From Ruminiclostridium josui JCM 17888 (GTDB taxonomy: Bacteria; Bacillota; Clostridia; Acetivibrionales; DSM-1351), in the NCBI RefSeq assembly GCF_000526495.1, contig NZ_JAGE01000001.1, positions 2,972,001-3,036,000 on the forward strand: a stretch of DNA of 64,000 nucleotides. The letters are read 5' to 3'. This document shows, piece by piece, positions 52,956 to 61,978 of this stretch. The translations under genes and the position numbers were made by a program. The notes under the pieces were generated by a model, which was not told the DNA's origin, made no database searches, and was given only the letters and a program-made list of their open reading frames with translations. The stretch's first letter is position 1. Each line of letters begins with the position of its first letter.

Positions 52956-55142
52956 ATGACTCATATGAATCTGGTTGAACAAAATATCACAGAAACTCTG
53001 GAAAGTAACTATATGCCTTATGCAATGAGCGTTATAGTTTCCAGAGCTATACCTGAAATTGACGGTTTTAAACCTTCCCACAGGAAACTTCTTTATACCA
53101 TGTATAAGATGTCACTTTTGACAGGAGCAAAAACCAAGTCTTCAAATATTGTAGGGCAAACCATGAAACTGAATCCCCATGGTGATATGGCCATTTATGA
53201 GACAATGGTAAGAATGACCAGGGGCAATAATGCATTACTTCATCCATTTATAGACTCTAAAGGAAATTTTGGGAAGCAATATTCAAGGGATATGAAGTTT
53301 GCAGCACCCAGGTATACTGAAGCTAAGCTTGATAAGATATGTGAGGAAATATTTAAAGATATTGATAAAAACACAGTTGATTTTGTTGATAACTATGACG
53401 GAACAATGAAAGAGCCTGTTTTACTGCCAACAACTTTTCCAACTATTTTGGTGAATGCAAATCAGGGGATAGCTGTTGGAATGGCCAGTAATATATGTAG
53501 TTTCAATCTTGAAGAAATATGTAAAACAACATCAGCACTTATTGATGATGAAAATATAGTTATTGAAGATTATCTTAAAGCACCTGATTTCTCATCTGGA
53601 GGTCAGTTGATATATTCTCCAAAGGAAATAAGGGATATATATAACAACGGAAGAGGAAGCTTCAAGATTCGTGCAAAATATAACTATGATAAGGAAAACA
53701 ATTGCATTGAAATTGTTGAAATTCCTTATACAACAACGGTTGAAGCTATTATAGACCAGATAATAGATCTTATAAAGGGCGGTAAAATCAGGGAGATAAC
53801 TGACGTAAGGGATGAAACAGATTTAAATGGTCTTAAGCTGACTCTTGATCTCAGAAAGAATACTGATCCTGATATATTGATGAATAAGCTTTTCAAGCTT
53901 ACTCCGCTGCAGGACAGCTTTAATTGTAATTTTAACATTCTTATAAACGGCAGACCTAGAGTAATGGGTGTCAGGACTATTTTGAATGAATGGCTGTCTT
54001 TCAGAGTTAATTGTATAAAACGTCAGATATTATATGATATACAAAAAAAGAGTGACAAGCTTCACTTGTTAATGGGTCTTAAAAAGATACTTTTAGATAT
54101 TGATAAAGCAATTGAAATTATTAGAAAAACAGAACAGGAAGAAATGGTTGTCCCGAATTTGATGGCTGGTTTTGAAATAGACCAGGTACAGGCTGATTAC
54201 ATAGCTGAAATAAAATTGAGAAACCTTAACAAGGAATATATACTCAACAGGGTAAGTGAGACGGAAAATCTCAAAAAAGAGATAGCAGAATTAAAAGATA
54301 TCCACGGAGACGATAAGAAAGTAAAAAAGATTATCCAAAATCAGCTTAGCGAAATAGCTAAAAAGTTCGGAAAACCAAGACGTACTGAAATTATTAGTGA
54401 TGAGCAGGTAGAGGAAATCACCACAGAACACTTTATAGAAGACTACAATTTAAAATTATTTCTTACTGAGCAGAACTACCTGAAAAAGATACCATTGGTT
54501 TCTTTAAGGGCAAACCCGGAGCATAAGCTAAAGGACGAAGATGTAATAATTCAGGAGATAGAGACACATAATAAAGCTGATTTACTCCTGTTTACTAATA
54601 AATATAATGTTTATAAATCAAAGATTTATGAAATTCCTGACTGTAAGGCAAGCAGTCTGGGAGAATACCTTACAAATCTTCTTGGCCTTGATAGTGATGA
54701 AAAGATAATTTACATTACAGCAACTGATAATTACGAGGGTTATATGCTGTTTTTCTATGAAAACGGCAAGGGTGCAAAGATTGATTTGGCAGGGTATGCT
54801 ACCAAGACGAACAGGAAAAAGCTTGCAAATGCTTATTACAATGGTTCACCCCTTATAAGAATGTTATTTGTAACTGAGGATATTGAATTGGTTGCTATAA
54901 GCAGTATTAACAAGGTACTTGTGTTTAATACAGAAAATATTAATGTAAAAACAACAAAGAATTCACAGGGAGTTCAGGTTCTTACTTCTAAAAAAGGTAG
55001 TACCATGACTGGAATCAAAACTCTGGATGAAATGGGATTAACTAATATTGATTACTACAGAACAAAAAATATTCCGGCAATAGGGTGCTATATTAAAGAA
55101 GAAGATAAGACTGAAAAGCAGATGAGTCTGGAGTTAGAGTAA
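52956..55142 (+). CDS. Divergent type IIA topoisomerase, GyrA/ParC-like subunit
   Basis: This is the breakage-reunion subunit partnered with the preceding gene. The catalytic pair is Arg119-Tyr120 in APRYTEAKL; GFKPSHRKLLYTM and the HGD block are present. At the quinolone region the sequence is NPHGDMAIYETM, with Met78 at the E. coli GyrA Ser83 position and Glu82 at Asp87. A coiled-coil gate (~415-500) is followed by a C-terminal part of ~230 residues, shorter than the GyrA pinwheel and without a visible GyrA box. It may therefore relax or decatenate without wrapping DNA for negative supercoiling. A substrate preference is not evident. Confidence 0.85.
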   Translation: MTHMNLVEQNITETLESNYMPYAMSVIVSRAIPEIDGFKPSHRKLLYTMYKMSLLTGAKTKSSNIVGQTMKLNPHGDMAIYETMVRMTRGNNALLHPFIDSKGNFGKQYSRDMKFAAPRYTEAKLDKICEEIFKDIDKNTVDFVDNYDGTMKEPVLLPTTFPTILVNANQGIAVGMASNICSFNLEEICKTTSALIDDENIVIEDYLKAPDFSSGGQLIYSPKEIRDIYNNGRGSFKIRAKYNYDKENNCIEIVEIPYTTTVEAIIDQIIDLIKGGKIREITDVRDETDLNGLKLTLDLRKNTDPDILMNKLFKLTPLQDSFNCNFNILINGRPRVMGVRTILNEWLSFRVNCIKRQILYDIQKKSDKLHLLMGLKKILLDIDKAIEIIRKTEQEEMVVPNLMAGFEIDQVQADYIAEIKLRNLNKEYILNRVSETENLKKEIAELKDIHGDDKKVKKIIQNQLSEIAKKFGKPRRTEIISDEQVEEITTEHFIEDYNLKLFLTEQNYLKKIPLVSLRANPEHKLKDEDVIIQEIETHNKADLLLFTNKYNVYKSKIYEIPDCKASSLGEYLTNLLGLDSDEKIIYITATDNYEGYMLFFYENGKGAKIDLAGYATKTNRKKLANAYYNGSPLIRMLFVTEDIELVAISSINKVLVFNTENINVKTTKNSQGVQVLTSKKGSTMTGIKTLDEMGLTNIDYYRTKNIPAIGCYIKEEDKTEKQMSLELE

Positions 55143-55150
55143 TATATATA

Positions 55151-55182
55151 AAGTATCTGACAAATTGTTAGGTACTTTTTTT
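55151..55182 (+). terminator. Terminator of the topoisomerase pair
   Basis: AAGTATCTGACA pairs with TGTTAGGTACTT (two G-U) and is followed by TTTTTT. Confidence 0.75.
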
Positions 55183-55306
55183 ATTACAATGATATGGAGT
55201 TTTATTTAAGAATACGTTACATAATTGACATATATAGTAAACTGATGCAATAATGGTAAAAAAGGTAATTAATTACAATTCTATCATAGCTGAAAGGTTA
55301 CTATAT

Positions 55307-56788
55307 ATGTTACATAAAATCACAGAAAAAACAGCAATATTATATTGTTTGGTGTATCTATTAATCACATCAGTTTGGAACCTTGTTTATTTAGTACAAA
55401 ATAAAGCTTCAGTATATGTTTTTCCTCGGGAGCTTTTTTGTATAAGTGTGTTTTTGGTTATAAACAGATTAAAAGTAAGCAAAAGAATATTCGTAATATT
55501 ATTGTTTATTATGGCTTTCTGCCTTAAAGGCTTTGTTGCGGTTCGTTATAATGCAATTCCAAAATCGGATTTTAAATTAATTTATAATGCAGCAATAAAA
55601 TTTGCACAAGGTGATTTTTCATTTTCAAATACAAAATATTTCAGTCTGTGGTCATATCAAACGGGAATTGTTTTATATTATGGGTTTCTCCTTAAACTTG
55701 GATGTAATGTCATAGGTCTTAAAATTTACAACTGTTTGTTTCTAGCTGGAGTTAATGTTCTTATTTATTTGATTTCGGACAAGCTTGTTGGTGATAAGTA
55801 TGCCAGATTCATTTCAGTAATTTACCTTTTTTATCCTGCAACCTTTTTCTTATGTTCTGTTTTAACAAACCAACATATTTCTAATTTTTTCATATTATTG
55901 GGAATTTACTTGTATGTTTTCAGAAAAATCAGCACAGTAGGAAATACTGTATTGGCAGCTATAATGATTGCTGTTGGAAATGCATTACGTCCACAGGGAA
56001 TTGTAGTAGTCGCCGGATTTGTTATTTGGGCGATAATAGAATTATTACACCATAATGCCGATAAAAAAATTAAGGTAAAAACAACTGTAAGCATTATAGG
56101 CTTTGTTACTGTTTATATACTTTTAGGAAAAGGTATGTCCATGGTAACACAGATTTCTGGAGTAAATCAGAACGGATTGGATAACAACTTTCCATTATAT
56201 AAAATAGTGGTGGGATTAAACAATGAGACTTCAGGATATTATTCCAATAAGGATGCTATAAAACTGGTTGGAATAAAAGATAGTAAAGTCAGAAATCAAG
56301 TGGCATTAAGAATTATAAAAGAAAGGTTGGCAGACCGAGGTAAAATAAAGGACTTAATGATTAGTAAGCATAAAAAAATGTGGGTTAAAATGGATGATAC
56401 AATCGATTGGGGTTTTAAGTACATAAATCAAAGCAGAATAACACTTTTGGGAAAACATATTGTATATGAGAACTTTAAAATAAGAATTTTAAAACTGGAA
56501 AAGGTATTTTATTGTTTTATATTATTTATGGCTTTAATAGGAGTTTGGATAGGAATCAAAAAAAGAGAGTATGCAAAAGGGTTTATTCCAATTTTATTAA
56601 TTACCCTTGCCAATTTCGGAGTATATACCATTATAGAAATTCAGTCCAGGTACCGAGACTTTCAAATGATTTTTATATTCATACTGGCATCATCAGGAGT
56701 TCGGTATCTGTCAATTCTTATAAAAAGAAGTTTGGAATTATGGCACAATAGAATATACTTGACAACGGTGGATAAAACTATAAAATAA
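55307..56788 (+). CDS. Multi-pass membrane protein, GT39/ArnT-like glycosyltransferase
   Basis: The ~493-residue protein has roughly ten hydrophobic helices. The start at 55307 has GAAAGG ten bases upstream; an in-frame ATG at 55253 has no site. After the first helices comes an extracellular-type loop (PKSDFKLIYNAA, with an Asp typical of GT-C enzymes). The repeated helix pattern and a short C-terminal domain match the PMT/ArnT-like GT-C family, which uses polyprenyl-phosphate sugars to modify proteins, lipids or wall polymers. Donor and acceptor are unknown. A 39-base gap leads to the cyclophilin gene. Confidence 0.65.
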   Translation: MLHKITEKTAILYCLVYLLITSVWNLVYLVQNKASVYVFPRELFCISVFLVINRLKVSKRIFVILLFIMAFCLKGFVAVRYNAIPKSDFKLIYNAAIKFAQGDFSFSNTKYFSLWSYQTGIVLYYGFLLKLGCNVIGLKIYNCLFLAGVNVLIYLISDKLVGDKYARFISVIYLFYPATFFLCSVLTNQHISNFFILLGIYLYVFRKISTVGNTVLAAIMIAVGNALRPQGIVVVAGFVIWAIIELLHHNADKKIKVKTTVSIIGFVTVYILLGKGMSMVTQISGVNQNGLDNNFPLYKIVVGLNNETSGYYSNKDAIKLVGIKDSKVRNQVALRIIKERLADRGKIKDLMISKHKKMWVKMDDTIDWGFKYINQSRITLLGKHIVYENFKIRILKLEKVFYCFILFMALIGVWIGIKKREYAKGFIPILLITLANFGVYTIIEIQSRYRDFQMIFIFILASSGVRYLSILIKRSLELWHNRIYLTTVDKTIK

Positions 56789-56827
56789 GTATAGCAAAAA
56801 ATATATATTTTGGAAGGAATACTGAAT

Positions 56828-57349
56828 ATGAGCAAAAATCCTATTGTTACATTTGAAATGGAAAACGGGAATATTATGAAGGCTGAACTGTATCCTGAAA
56901 TAGCTCCCAATACTGTTAATAACTTTATTTCCCTTATAAATAAAGGTTTTTATAATGGAGTAATATTTCACAGAGTAATACCTGGCTTTATGATACAGGG
57001 AGGAGACCCAGAAGGAACAGGAATGGGAGGCCCTGATTATAGCATTAAGGGGGAATTCTCATCAAATGGATTTAAAAATGACTTAAAGCATGAAAAAGGA
57101 GTTCTTTCTATGGCAAGAACAATGGCACCTGATTCTGCTGGATCACAGTTCTTTATAATGGTTGAAAAAGCTCCTCACCTTGACGGCCAATATGCTGCAT
57201 TTGGTAAGGTAATAGAGGGAATTGAAGAAGCTGATAGAATAGTTAGTGTAAAGACTGACTACAATGACAAGCCAAAAGAACCACAGGTAATGAAGAAGGT
57301 TACTGTTGAAACTTTTGGTGTAGAGTACCCAGAACCTGAAAAGGTATAA
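56828..57349 (+). CDS. ppiB: Peptidyl-prolyl cis-trans isomerase, cyclophilin type
   Basis: The enzyme speeds proline isomerisation during protein folding. I start at the ATG at 56828 after GGAAGGA, not the in-frame ATG at 56810. The cyclophilin core is complete: VIFHRVIPGFMIQGGDPEGTG (active-site Arg and Phe/Met/Gln), MARTMAPDSAGSQFFI and LDGQYAAFGKVIEG. The length of 173 is typical. There is no signal peptide, so it is cytosolic. A bidirectional terminator follows. Confidence 0.95.
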   Translation: MSKNPIVTFEMENGNIMKAELYPEIAPNTVNNFISLINKGFYNGVIFHRVIPGFMIQGGDPEGTGMGGPDYSIKGEFSSNGFKNDLKHEKGVLSMARTMAPDSAGSQFFIMVEKAPHLDGQYAAFGKVIEGIEEADRIVSVKTDYNDKPKEPQVMKKVTVETFGVEYPEPEKV

Positions 57350-57363
57350 ATTATTCAAAAAAG

Positions 57364-57412
57364 AAAGCACTTTGTATCAAGTCTTTACTGACTGATTCAA
57401 AGTGCTTTTTGC
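57364..57412. terminator. Bidirectional terminator between ppiB and the flavoprotein gene
   Basis: AAAGCACTTTG pairs with CAAAGTGCTTT, then a T-run; the flanking genes are convergent. Confidence 0.75.
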
Positions 57413-57419
57413 TTTTATA

Positions 57420-58820
57420 TTAAGAGTTACTGATTCTATTTATAATTGTTCTTGCTGCAAGAACACCGCTGGCACTGGCTTGTGAAAGTCCTCTTGTTAC
57501 TCCGGCACCATCACCTATGGCAAACATATTTGGAAGCTTGGTTTCAAGTTCATTAGTAAGCTGAAGTCTTGAACTGTAGAATTTAACCTCTACACCATAA
57601 AGTAGTGTATCATAATTTGCTGTACCCGGAGCAATCTTATCAAGAGCATAAATCATTTCAATGATATTGTCCAGATGTCTCTTGGTTAATACAAGGCTTA
57701 AATCTCCAGGTGTTGCATTTAATGTGGGGTGAGTGAAGCTCTGACCCAGTCTGTGAGGGTTAGTTCTTGCACCCTTGATTAAATCTCCAAATCTTTGTAC
57801 CAGTACTCCTCCGCCAAGCATATTTGAAAGAGAGGCAATTCTCTTACCGTATTGGTAAGGCTCATTAAAGGGTGATGTAAACCTGTTGCTAACCAGAAGT
57901 GCAAAGTTTGTGTTTTCACTTCTTAGCTTTGGATCAGTATAGCTGTGTCCGTTAACTGTTACAATTCCGTCAACGTTCTCTGATACAACATGTCCGTATG
58001 GATTCATACAGAATGTACGCACAAGGTCACCGTATTGCTTTGTTCTGTAAACAAGCTTGGATTCGTATACAACATCCGTAATGTGTTCAAATACCTTGGC
58101 AGGCAGCTCAACTCTTACTCCTATATCAACCTGATTATTAATAAGGTCAAGTTTTAACTTCTTACATTGCTGTGAAAACCACTCAGCGCCTGATCTACCG
58201 GGAGCTACAATAAGATACTTGCAGTTAATGGTTTGCCCTTCATGCAACTCTACTGCATAACCACCGTCTTTACGTGGTTCAATATTCAGAACCTGTGTAT
58301 TGCACATAAGTTCAAGGCGTTCCATTAGATAATTATATAGTCTTTTAAGTATTTCAAGGTTGTTTTCTGTACCAAGATGTTTTACTGATGCCTGTAAAAG
58401 GTGAAGGTCATTTTCCAATGCTTTCTTTTCAATAGCCTTCGCTTCATCAGTATATGTGGAGAACATTTCTTTTGTAGCACCAAATTCTACATTAACATTG
58501 TCAACATAATTTATAAGCTTCATAACTTCGTCATCAGGTAGATAATCATTCAACCAGCCGCCGAAAGCAGTTGTAAAGTTGAATTTACCATCGGAATATG
58601 CTCCAGCACCACCGAAACCACGCATTATATCACATGTTTTACAGCGGATACAGTCCTTTGTCTTATTAGCAACAATCGGGCAGGTTCTTTTATTAATATC
58701 ATGTCCCTGTTCAATCATTACTACCTTGAGTTGGGGATTTTGTTTAGTTAGTTCATATCCGGCAAAGATACCAGAGATACCGCAACCGATTATTGCAACG
58801 TCGTACATTGAATTGTTCAT
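57420..58820 (-). CDS. FAD-dependent oxidoreductase (COG2509-like)
   Basis: The 466-residue flavoprotein has an N-terminal dinucleotide-binding fingerprint (DVAIIGCGISGIFAGYEL). A cysteine cluster (TCPIVANKTKDCIRCKTCDIMRG) comes shortly after, and a C-terminal FAD motif (MFAIGDGAGVTRGLSQASASG) closes the protein. This pattern is that of the COG2509 uncharacterised FAD-dependent dehydrogenases. The Cys4-like cluster (C-x10-C-x2-C-x2-C) suggests an Fe-S or metal site near the flavin. Electron donor and substrate are unknown. It is monocistronic. Confidence 0.82.
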   Translation of the reverse strand: MNNSMYDVAIIGCGISGIFAGYELTKQNPQLKVVMIEQGHDINKRTCPIVANKTKDCIRCKTCDIMRGFGGAGAYSDGKFNFTTAFGGWLNDYLPDDEVMKLINYVDNVNVEFGATKEMFSTYTDEAKAIEKKALENDLHLLQASVKHLGTENNLEILKRLYNYLMERLELMCNTQVLNIEPRKDGGYAVELHEGQTINCKYLIVAPGRSGAEWFSQQCKKLKLDLINNQVDIGVRVELPAKVFEHITDVVYESKLVYRTKQYGDLVRTFCMNPYGHVVSENVDGIVTVNGHSYTDPKLRSENTNFALLVSNRFTSPFNEPYQYGKRIASLSNMLGGGVLVQRFGDLIKGARTNPHRLGQSFTHPTLNATPGDLSLVLTKRHLDNIIEMIYALDKIAPGTANYDTLLYGVEVKFYSSRLQLTNELETKLPNMFAIGDGAGVTRGLSQASASGVLAARTIINRISNS

Positions 58821-58970
58821 GTAAACCCTCCATATACAAAATGTCTAATTCTTTATTTTACATAAAAATATCTGGTAGCTGGTAGATTGTCTACCCAAAT
58901 TATACATTATATATTATAAAAATAGAATAGTAAATGGAAAATAATTAATTATGTAACTTTCATTTATTAT

Positions 58971-58999
58971 TTGAATAACTATTTTAAAAGTGATATACT
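58971..58999 (+). promoter_or_regulatory. Promoter of queT
   Basis: TTGAAT and TATACT are 17 bases apart; the transcript would begin ~10 bases before the preQ1 aptamer. Confidence 0.65.
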
Positions 59000-59016
59000 T
59001 TACACAAAATAAAAAA

Positions 59017-59095
59017 GACAGTTCGTGACCATCCTGTCTAAAAACAAAACTATGGCGACGCTGCCTGCATATATGCAGGGCAGTATTTTGTTTTG
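59017..59095 (+). ncRNA. PreQ1-I riboswitch with terminator
   Basis: The aptamer (59017-59055) has a 5-bp P1 GACAG/CTGTC, a C-rich loop TTCGTGACCATC and an A-rich tail TAAAAACAAAACTATGG. Loop CCAT can pair with tail ATGG as the H-type pseudoknot. Downstream a CTGCCTGCAT/ATGCAGGGCAG stem followed by TATTTTGTTTTG forms a terminator. The tail CAAAAC can pair with GTTTTG as an antiterminator. It precedes the queuosine-precursor transporter gene. Confidence 0.82.
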
Positions 59096-59140
59096 TATAA
59101 AGGATTTTATAGGAACCTCGTCACGACAATGGAGGTTAAA

Positions 59141-59638
59141 ATGAAAAGAAATATTAGAAAATTAACAGTGGCAGCAATGATAGCAGCAGTGTATTTAGTT
59201 CTTACAATGATTTTTTATGTTACCAGTTTTCAGCCCTTGCAAAGTAGACTTGCTGAAGCACTTACGGTACTTCCGTATTTCACGCCGGTAGCTATACCAG
59301 GACTTTTTGTAGGTTGCGTTTTGGCAAATATACTGGGTGGAAACGGAATATGGGACGTGGTTATAGGAAGTCTTTCGTCTTTGCTTGCTGCTTTCCTTAC
59401 CTATAAGTTGACCTATAAAAAACCAAAACGCAAATGGTTGGCACCACTTCCCCCAGTACTGATAAATGCTGTAGCAGTTGGTAGTATGCTTAGTGTACTT
59501 TCTGATGTGCCACTTTTTGCCACAATGTTATCTGTAGGTCTGGGACAGCTATTGGCTTGCTATGTCTTTGGATTCCCATTAATGTTACTTTTTGAGAGAA
59601 CAAAAAAAATAAACGAACTTTTTAAAGATATTTCTTAA
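59141..59638 (+). CDS. queT: Queuosine precursor ECF transporter S component
   Basis: QueT imports preQ1/preQ0-type precursors with the shared ECF energy module. I start at the ATG at 59141 after TGGAGG; the in-frame TTG at 59093 lies in the leader. Five to six membrane helices and family motifs are visible (FQPLQSRLAEALTVLPYFTPVAIPGLFVGC and NAVAVGSML). The length of 165 is typical. The leader carries a preQ1-I riboswitch, so uptake should fall when preQ1 is plentiful. Confidence 0.93.
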   Translation: MKRNIRKLTVAAMIAAVYLVLTMIFYVTSFQPLQSRLAEALTVLPYFTPVAIPGLFVGCVLANILGGNGIWDVVIGSLSSLLAAFLTYKLTYKKPKRKWLAPLPPVLINAVAVGSMLSVLSDVPLFATMLSVGLGQLLACYVFGFPLMLLFERTKKINELFKDIS

Positions 59639-59750
59639 AAACGTTCATATTTATCTTGATTTTTTCTTTTGTCTAATATAAAATAATTTTGTCGAAATAC
59701 TATTAGTTTTGATTAATAAAAAAATTTTAATACAGATATTTTCCAAATAA

Positions 59751-59779
59751 TTGATTTTTTGGTTTTTTAACTATAAAAT
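59751..59779 (+). promoter_or_regulatory. Promoter of the xpt operon
   Basis: TTGATT and TAAAAT lie 17 bases apart, ~18 bases before the guanine aptamer. Confidence 0.55.
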
Positions 59780-59796
59780 TAAATTAGGAAAAGTAT

Positions 59797-59930
59797 CCCG
59801 TATATTTTCGGTAATATGGTCCGACTGTTTCTACGAAGCCGCCGTAAATGGCTTTGCTACGGGTGTTCATCTTAGACATCGCACTTTGTCATAAGATTTT
59901 GAACTCCCAATCTTTGATTGGGAGTTTTTT
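59797..59930 (+). ncRNA. Purine (guanine-type) riboswitch with terminator
   Basis: The aptamer (59797-59863) has P1 CCCGTA/TACGGG, the TATATTTTCGGTAATATGG P2 arm, GTTTCTAC, a P3 of AAGCC/GGCTT around CGTAAAT, and GCTACGGG. The C before UA at the position equivalent to nucleotide 74 marks guanine/hypoxanthine specificity. A terminator (AACTCCCAATC/GATTGGGAGTT plus T-run, 59902-59930) follows. Guanine should stop transcription of the xpt operon. Confidence 0.92.
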
Positions 59931-60061
59931 AGGTTTATGGCATAAGTTCGTAACGTTTAAATACTTATGGTATTTTCTCTTGCGGCTGCAGGAATTGATA
60001 TCATTTTGTAAAGGTATGGATATTACTGCGATTAATGACATTTTTATTACCGGAGGATAAG

Positions 60062-60634
60062 ATGGAACTCTTAAAGCAAAGGATACTAAAAGACGGAAGA
60101 GTAATCGGGGACGACATATTAAAAGTTGATTCATTTCTGAATCACCAAATGGATGTAGCTCTTTTCAATGAGATGGGCAAGGAATTTCATAAACTGTTTG
60201 CCCATAAAAATATCACTAAAATTCTTACAATAGAAGCATCGGGTATTGGGATTGCATGTATTGCAGCACAATATTTTAATGTACCTGTAATATTTGCAAA
60301 GAAAACAGAATCCAGAAATCTGGACAGCGATGCTTATCTTAGTGAGGTTTTTTCATTTACGAAGGGAAAAACCTATACAATTCGGGTTTCAAAAAACTAT
60401 ATAAATTCAGAAGATAACATTTTAATAATCGATGACTTTCTGGCGAATGGAAAAGCTGCTTTAGGACTTGCCCATATAGTAGAGCAATCTGGAGCTAAGC
60501 TTGCGGGAATAGGAATAGCTATCGAAAAAGGTTTTCAGGTCGGTGGAAAGCTGTTAAGAGAAAAAGGCTTTGATGTTAAGTCTCTTGCTATTATCAGCAG
60601 TATGGAAAAGGGAAAACTGATTTTTGCAGATTAG
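60062..60634 (+). CDS. xpt: Xanthine phosphoribosyltransferase
   Basis: The enzyme salvages xanthine (or guanine) with PRPP to give the nucleotide. I start at the ATG at 60062, preceded by GGAGG; ATG at 60035 lies upstream without a site. The 190-residue length and the start [21 protein letters not shown] match Xpt. The PRPP loop is [16 protein letters not shown]. The first gene after a guanine riboswitch is the usual place for xpt. Nucleoside-transporter genes follow, so this is a purine salvage operon. Confidence 0.95.
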   Translation: MELLKQRILKDGRVIGDDILKVDSFLNHQMDVALFNEMGKEFHKLFAHKNITKILTIEASGIGIACIAAQYFNVPVIFAKKTESRNLDSDAYLSEVFSFTKGKTYTIRVSKNYINSEDNILIIDDFLANGKAALGLAHIVEQSGAKLAGIGIAIEKGFQVGGKLLREKGFDVKSLAIISSMEKGKLIFAD

Positions 60635-60640
60635 TTATTT

Positions 60641-60690
60641 AATGTTTCTATTTATTGAAACATTTAAAATATATTATTTTTATTTAAAAA
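60641..60690 (+). terminator. Weak hairpin after xpt
   Basis: AATGTTTC pairs with GAAACATT and is followed by a T/A-rich stretch; it may only reduce read-through into the next gene. Confidence 0.4.
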
Positions 60691-60706
60691 ATAGGGGGAC
60701 AACAAA

Positions 60707-61855
60707 ATGAAAAGATTAACAGCGTTAATGTTAACAATTGTATTTGTTTGTATGGCAGTATTATCCGGTTGTGGATTAAGTGCAACAGACAACAGTGAAA
60801 ATTCATCATCTGCCTCTACAGCATCAGGTTCATCTGCATCAGATGGTGACGGTTTAAAAGTAGGTTTCATCTTTATCGGTTCAGTAGGAGATGTAGGATA
60901 TACCTATGCACATGATCAGGGACGTTTATATCTGGAAAAGACACTTAAAGACAAAGGTGTAACTACAGTAAAAGTTGAAAATGTTCCTGAAACAGCTGAA
61001 GTTGAAAAATCAATTAACAACCTTATAGACCAAGGCTGTAAGGCTATATTCGCTACAAGTTATGGTTACATGGAGTTTGTTGAAAAAGCAGCAAAAGAAC
61101 ATCCGGATGTTAAGTTCTTCCACTGCTCGGGATATAAATCAAATACTACAAATTTCGTAAACTATTTCGGTCAGATTGAAGAAGGAAGATATCTTTCAGG
61201 TATTGTAGCAGGATTGAAGACAAAAACAAACAAAATCGGATATGTCGCAGCAATGCAGATTCCAGAGGTTATCAGAGGAATAGACTTCTTTACACTTGGT
61301 GTTCGTTCTGTAAACCCAGATGCAGTTGTAAGTGTAAAATGGACAAACACTTGGTACGATCCTCAGGTTGAAAAAGATGCAGCTACAGCACTTCTTAACG
61401 AAGGAAATGACGTTATAGCTCAGCACCAAGATTCAACAGCTGCACAAATAGCGGCTCAGGAAAAGAATGCATTTGCAATAGGATACAATTCAGACAGCAG
61501 TAAGGCAGCTCCAAAGGCGTACCTGACAGCTCCTATATGGAACTGGGGAGTTTACTATGTTGATCAGGTTCAGAAGATTCTGGACGGAACATGGAAAGCA
61601 GAGAATTATCTTGGAGGAATGAAAGACGGAGTTGTTGATATAGGACCAATATCAGACTTAGTTGAAGCAGATATAAAGGCTAAAGTTGAAGACGCAAAGA
61701 AAAAGATTCTTGATGGTTCATTAAATATTTTTGCAGGTCCTATCAAGGATCAAACAGGTACAGTAAAGATTCCTGAAGGAAAAGTTATGACAGTTGAAGA
61801 ACAGCAGTCCTGCAAATGGTTTGTTGAAGGCGTAAACGGAAAAATAGACAATTAA
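60707..61855 (+). CDS. BMP family nucleoside-binding lipoprotein
   Basis: This is the substrate-binding lipoprotein of a nucleoside ABC importer, with lipobox VLSGC. The BmpA/PnrA-like domain runs from LKVGFIFIGSVGDVGYTYAHDQG to KILDGTWKAENYLGG. The periplasmic-binding fold and motifs such as ATSYGYMEFVEKAA are typical. Proteins of this family bind purine nucleosides. The gene order xpt, binding protein, ATPase, permease and the guanine riboswitch upstream fit purine import. Ligand identity is inferred. Confidence 0.88.
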   Translation: MKRLTALMLTIVFVCMAVLSGCGLSATDNSENSSSASTASGSSASDGDGLKVGFIFIGSVGDVGYTYAHDQGRLYLEKTLKDKGVTTVKVENVPETAEVEKSINNLIDQGCKAIFATSYGYMEFVEKAAKEHPDVKFFHCSGYKSNTTNFVNYFGQIEEGRYLSGIVAGLKTKTNKIGYVAAMQIPEVIRGIDFFTLGVRSVNPDAVVSVKWTNTWYDPQVEKDAATALLNEGNDVIAQHQDSTAAQIAAQEKNAFAIGYNSDSSKAAPKAYLTAPIWNWGVYYVDQVQKILDGTWKAENYLGGMKDGVVDIGPISDLVEADIKAKVEDAKKKILDGSLNIFAGPIKDQTGTVKIPEGKVMTVEEQQSCKWFVEGVNGKIDN

Positions 61856-61888
61856 TCAGGGGTTTTTGATACATTGAAGCAATGACAA

Positions 61889-61946
61889 TTTAGCAGTAGT
61901 TGATAGAACCGATTTAGTCGGTAATCGGCTACTGCTAAAATTTTAC
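61889..61946 (+). terminator. Hairpin between binding-protein and ATPase genes
   Basis: TTTAGCAGTAG pairs with CTACTGCTAAA and encloses a smaller ACCGA/TCGGT stem; ATTTTACC follows. It is probably an attenuator that lowers expression of the downstream transporter genes relative to the binding protein. Confidence 0.5.
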
Positions 61947-61978
61947 CAGGTAAATAATTATTATGAAAAGGTGATGCT

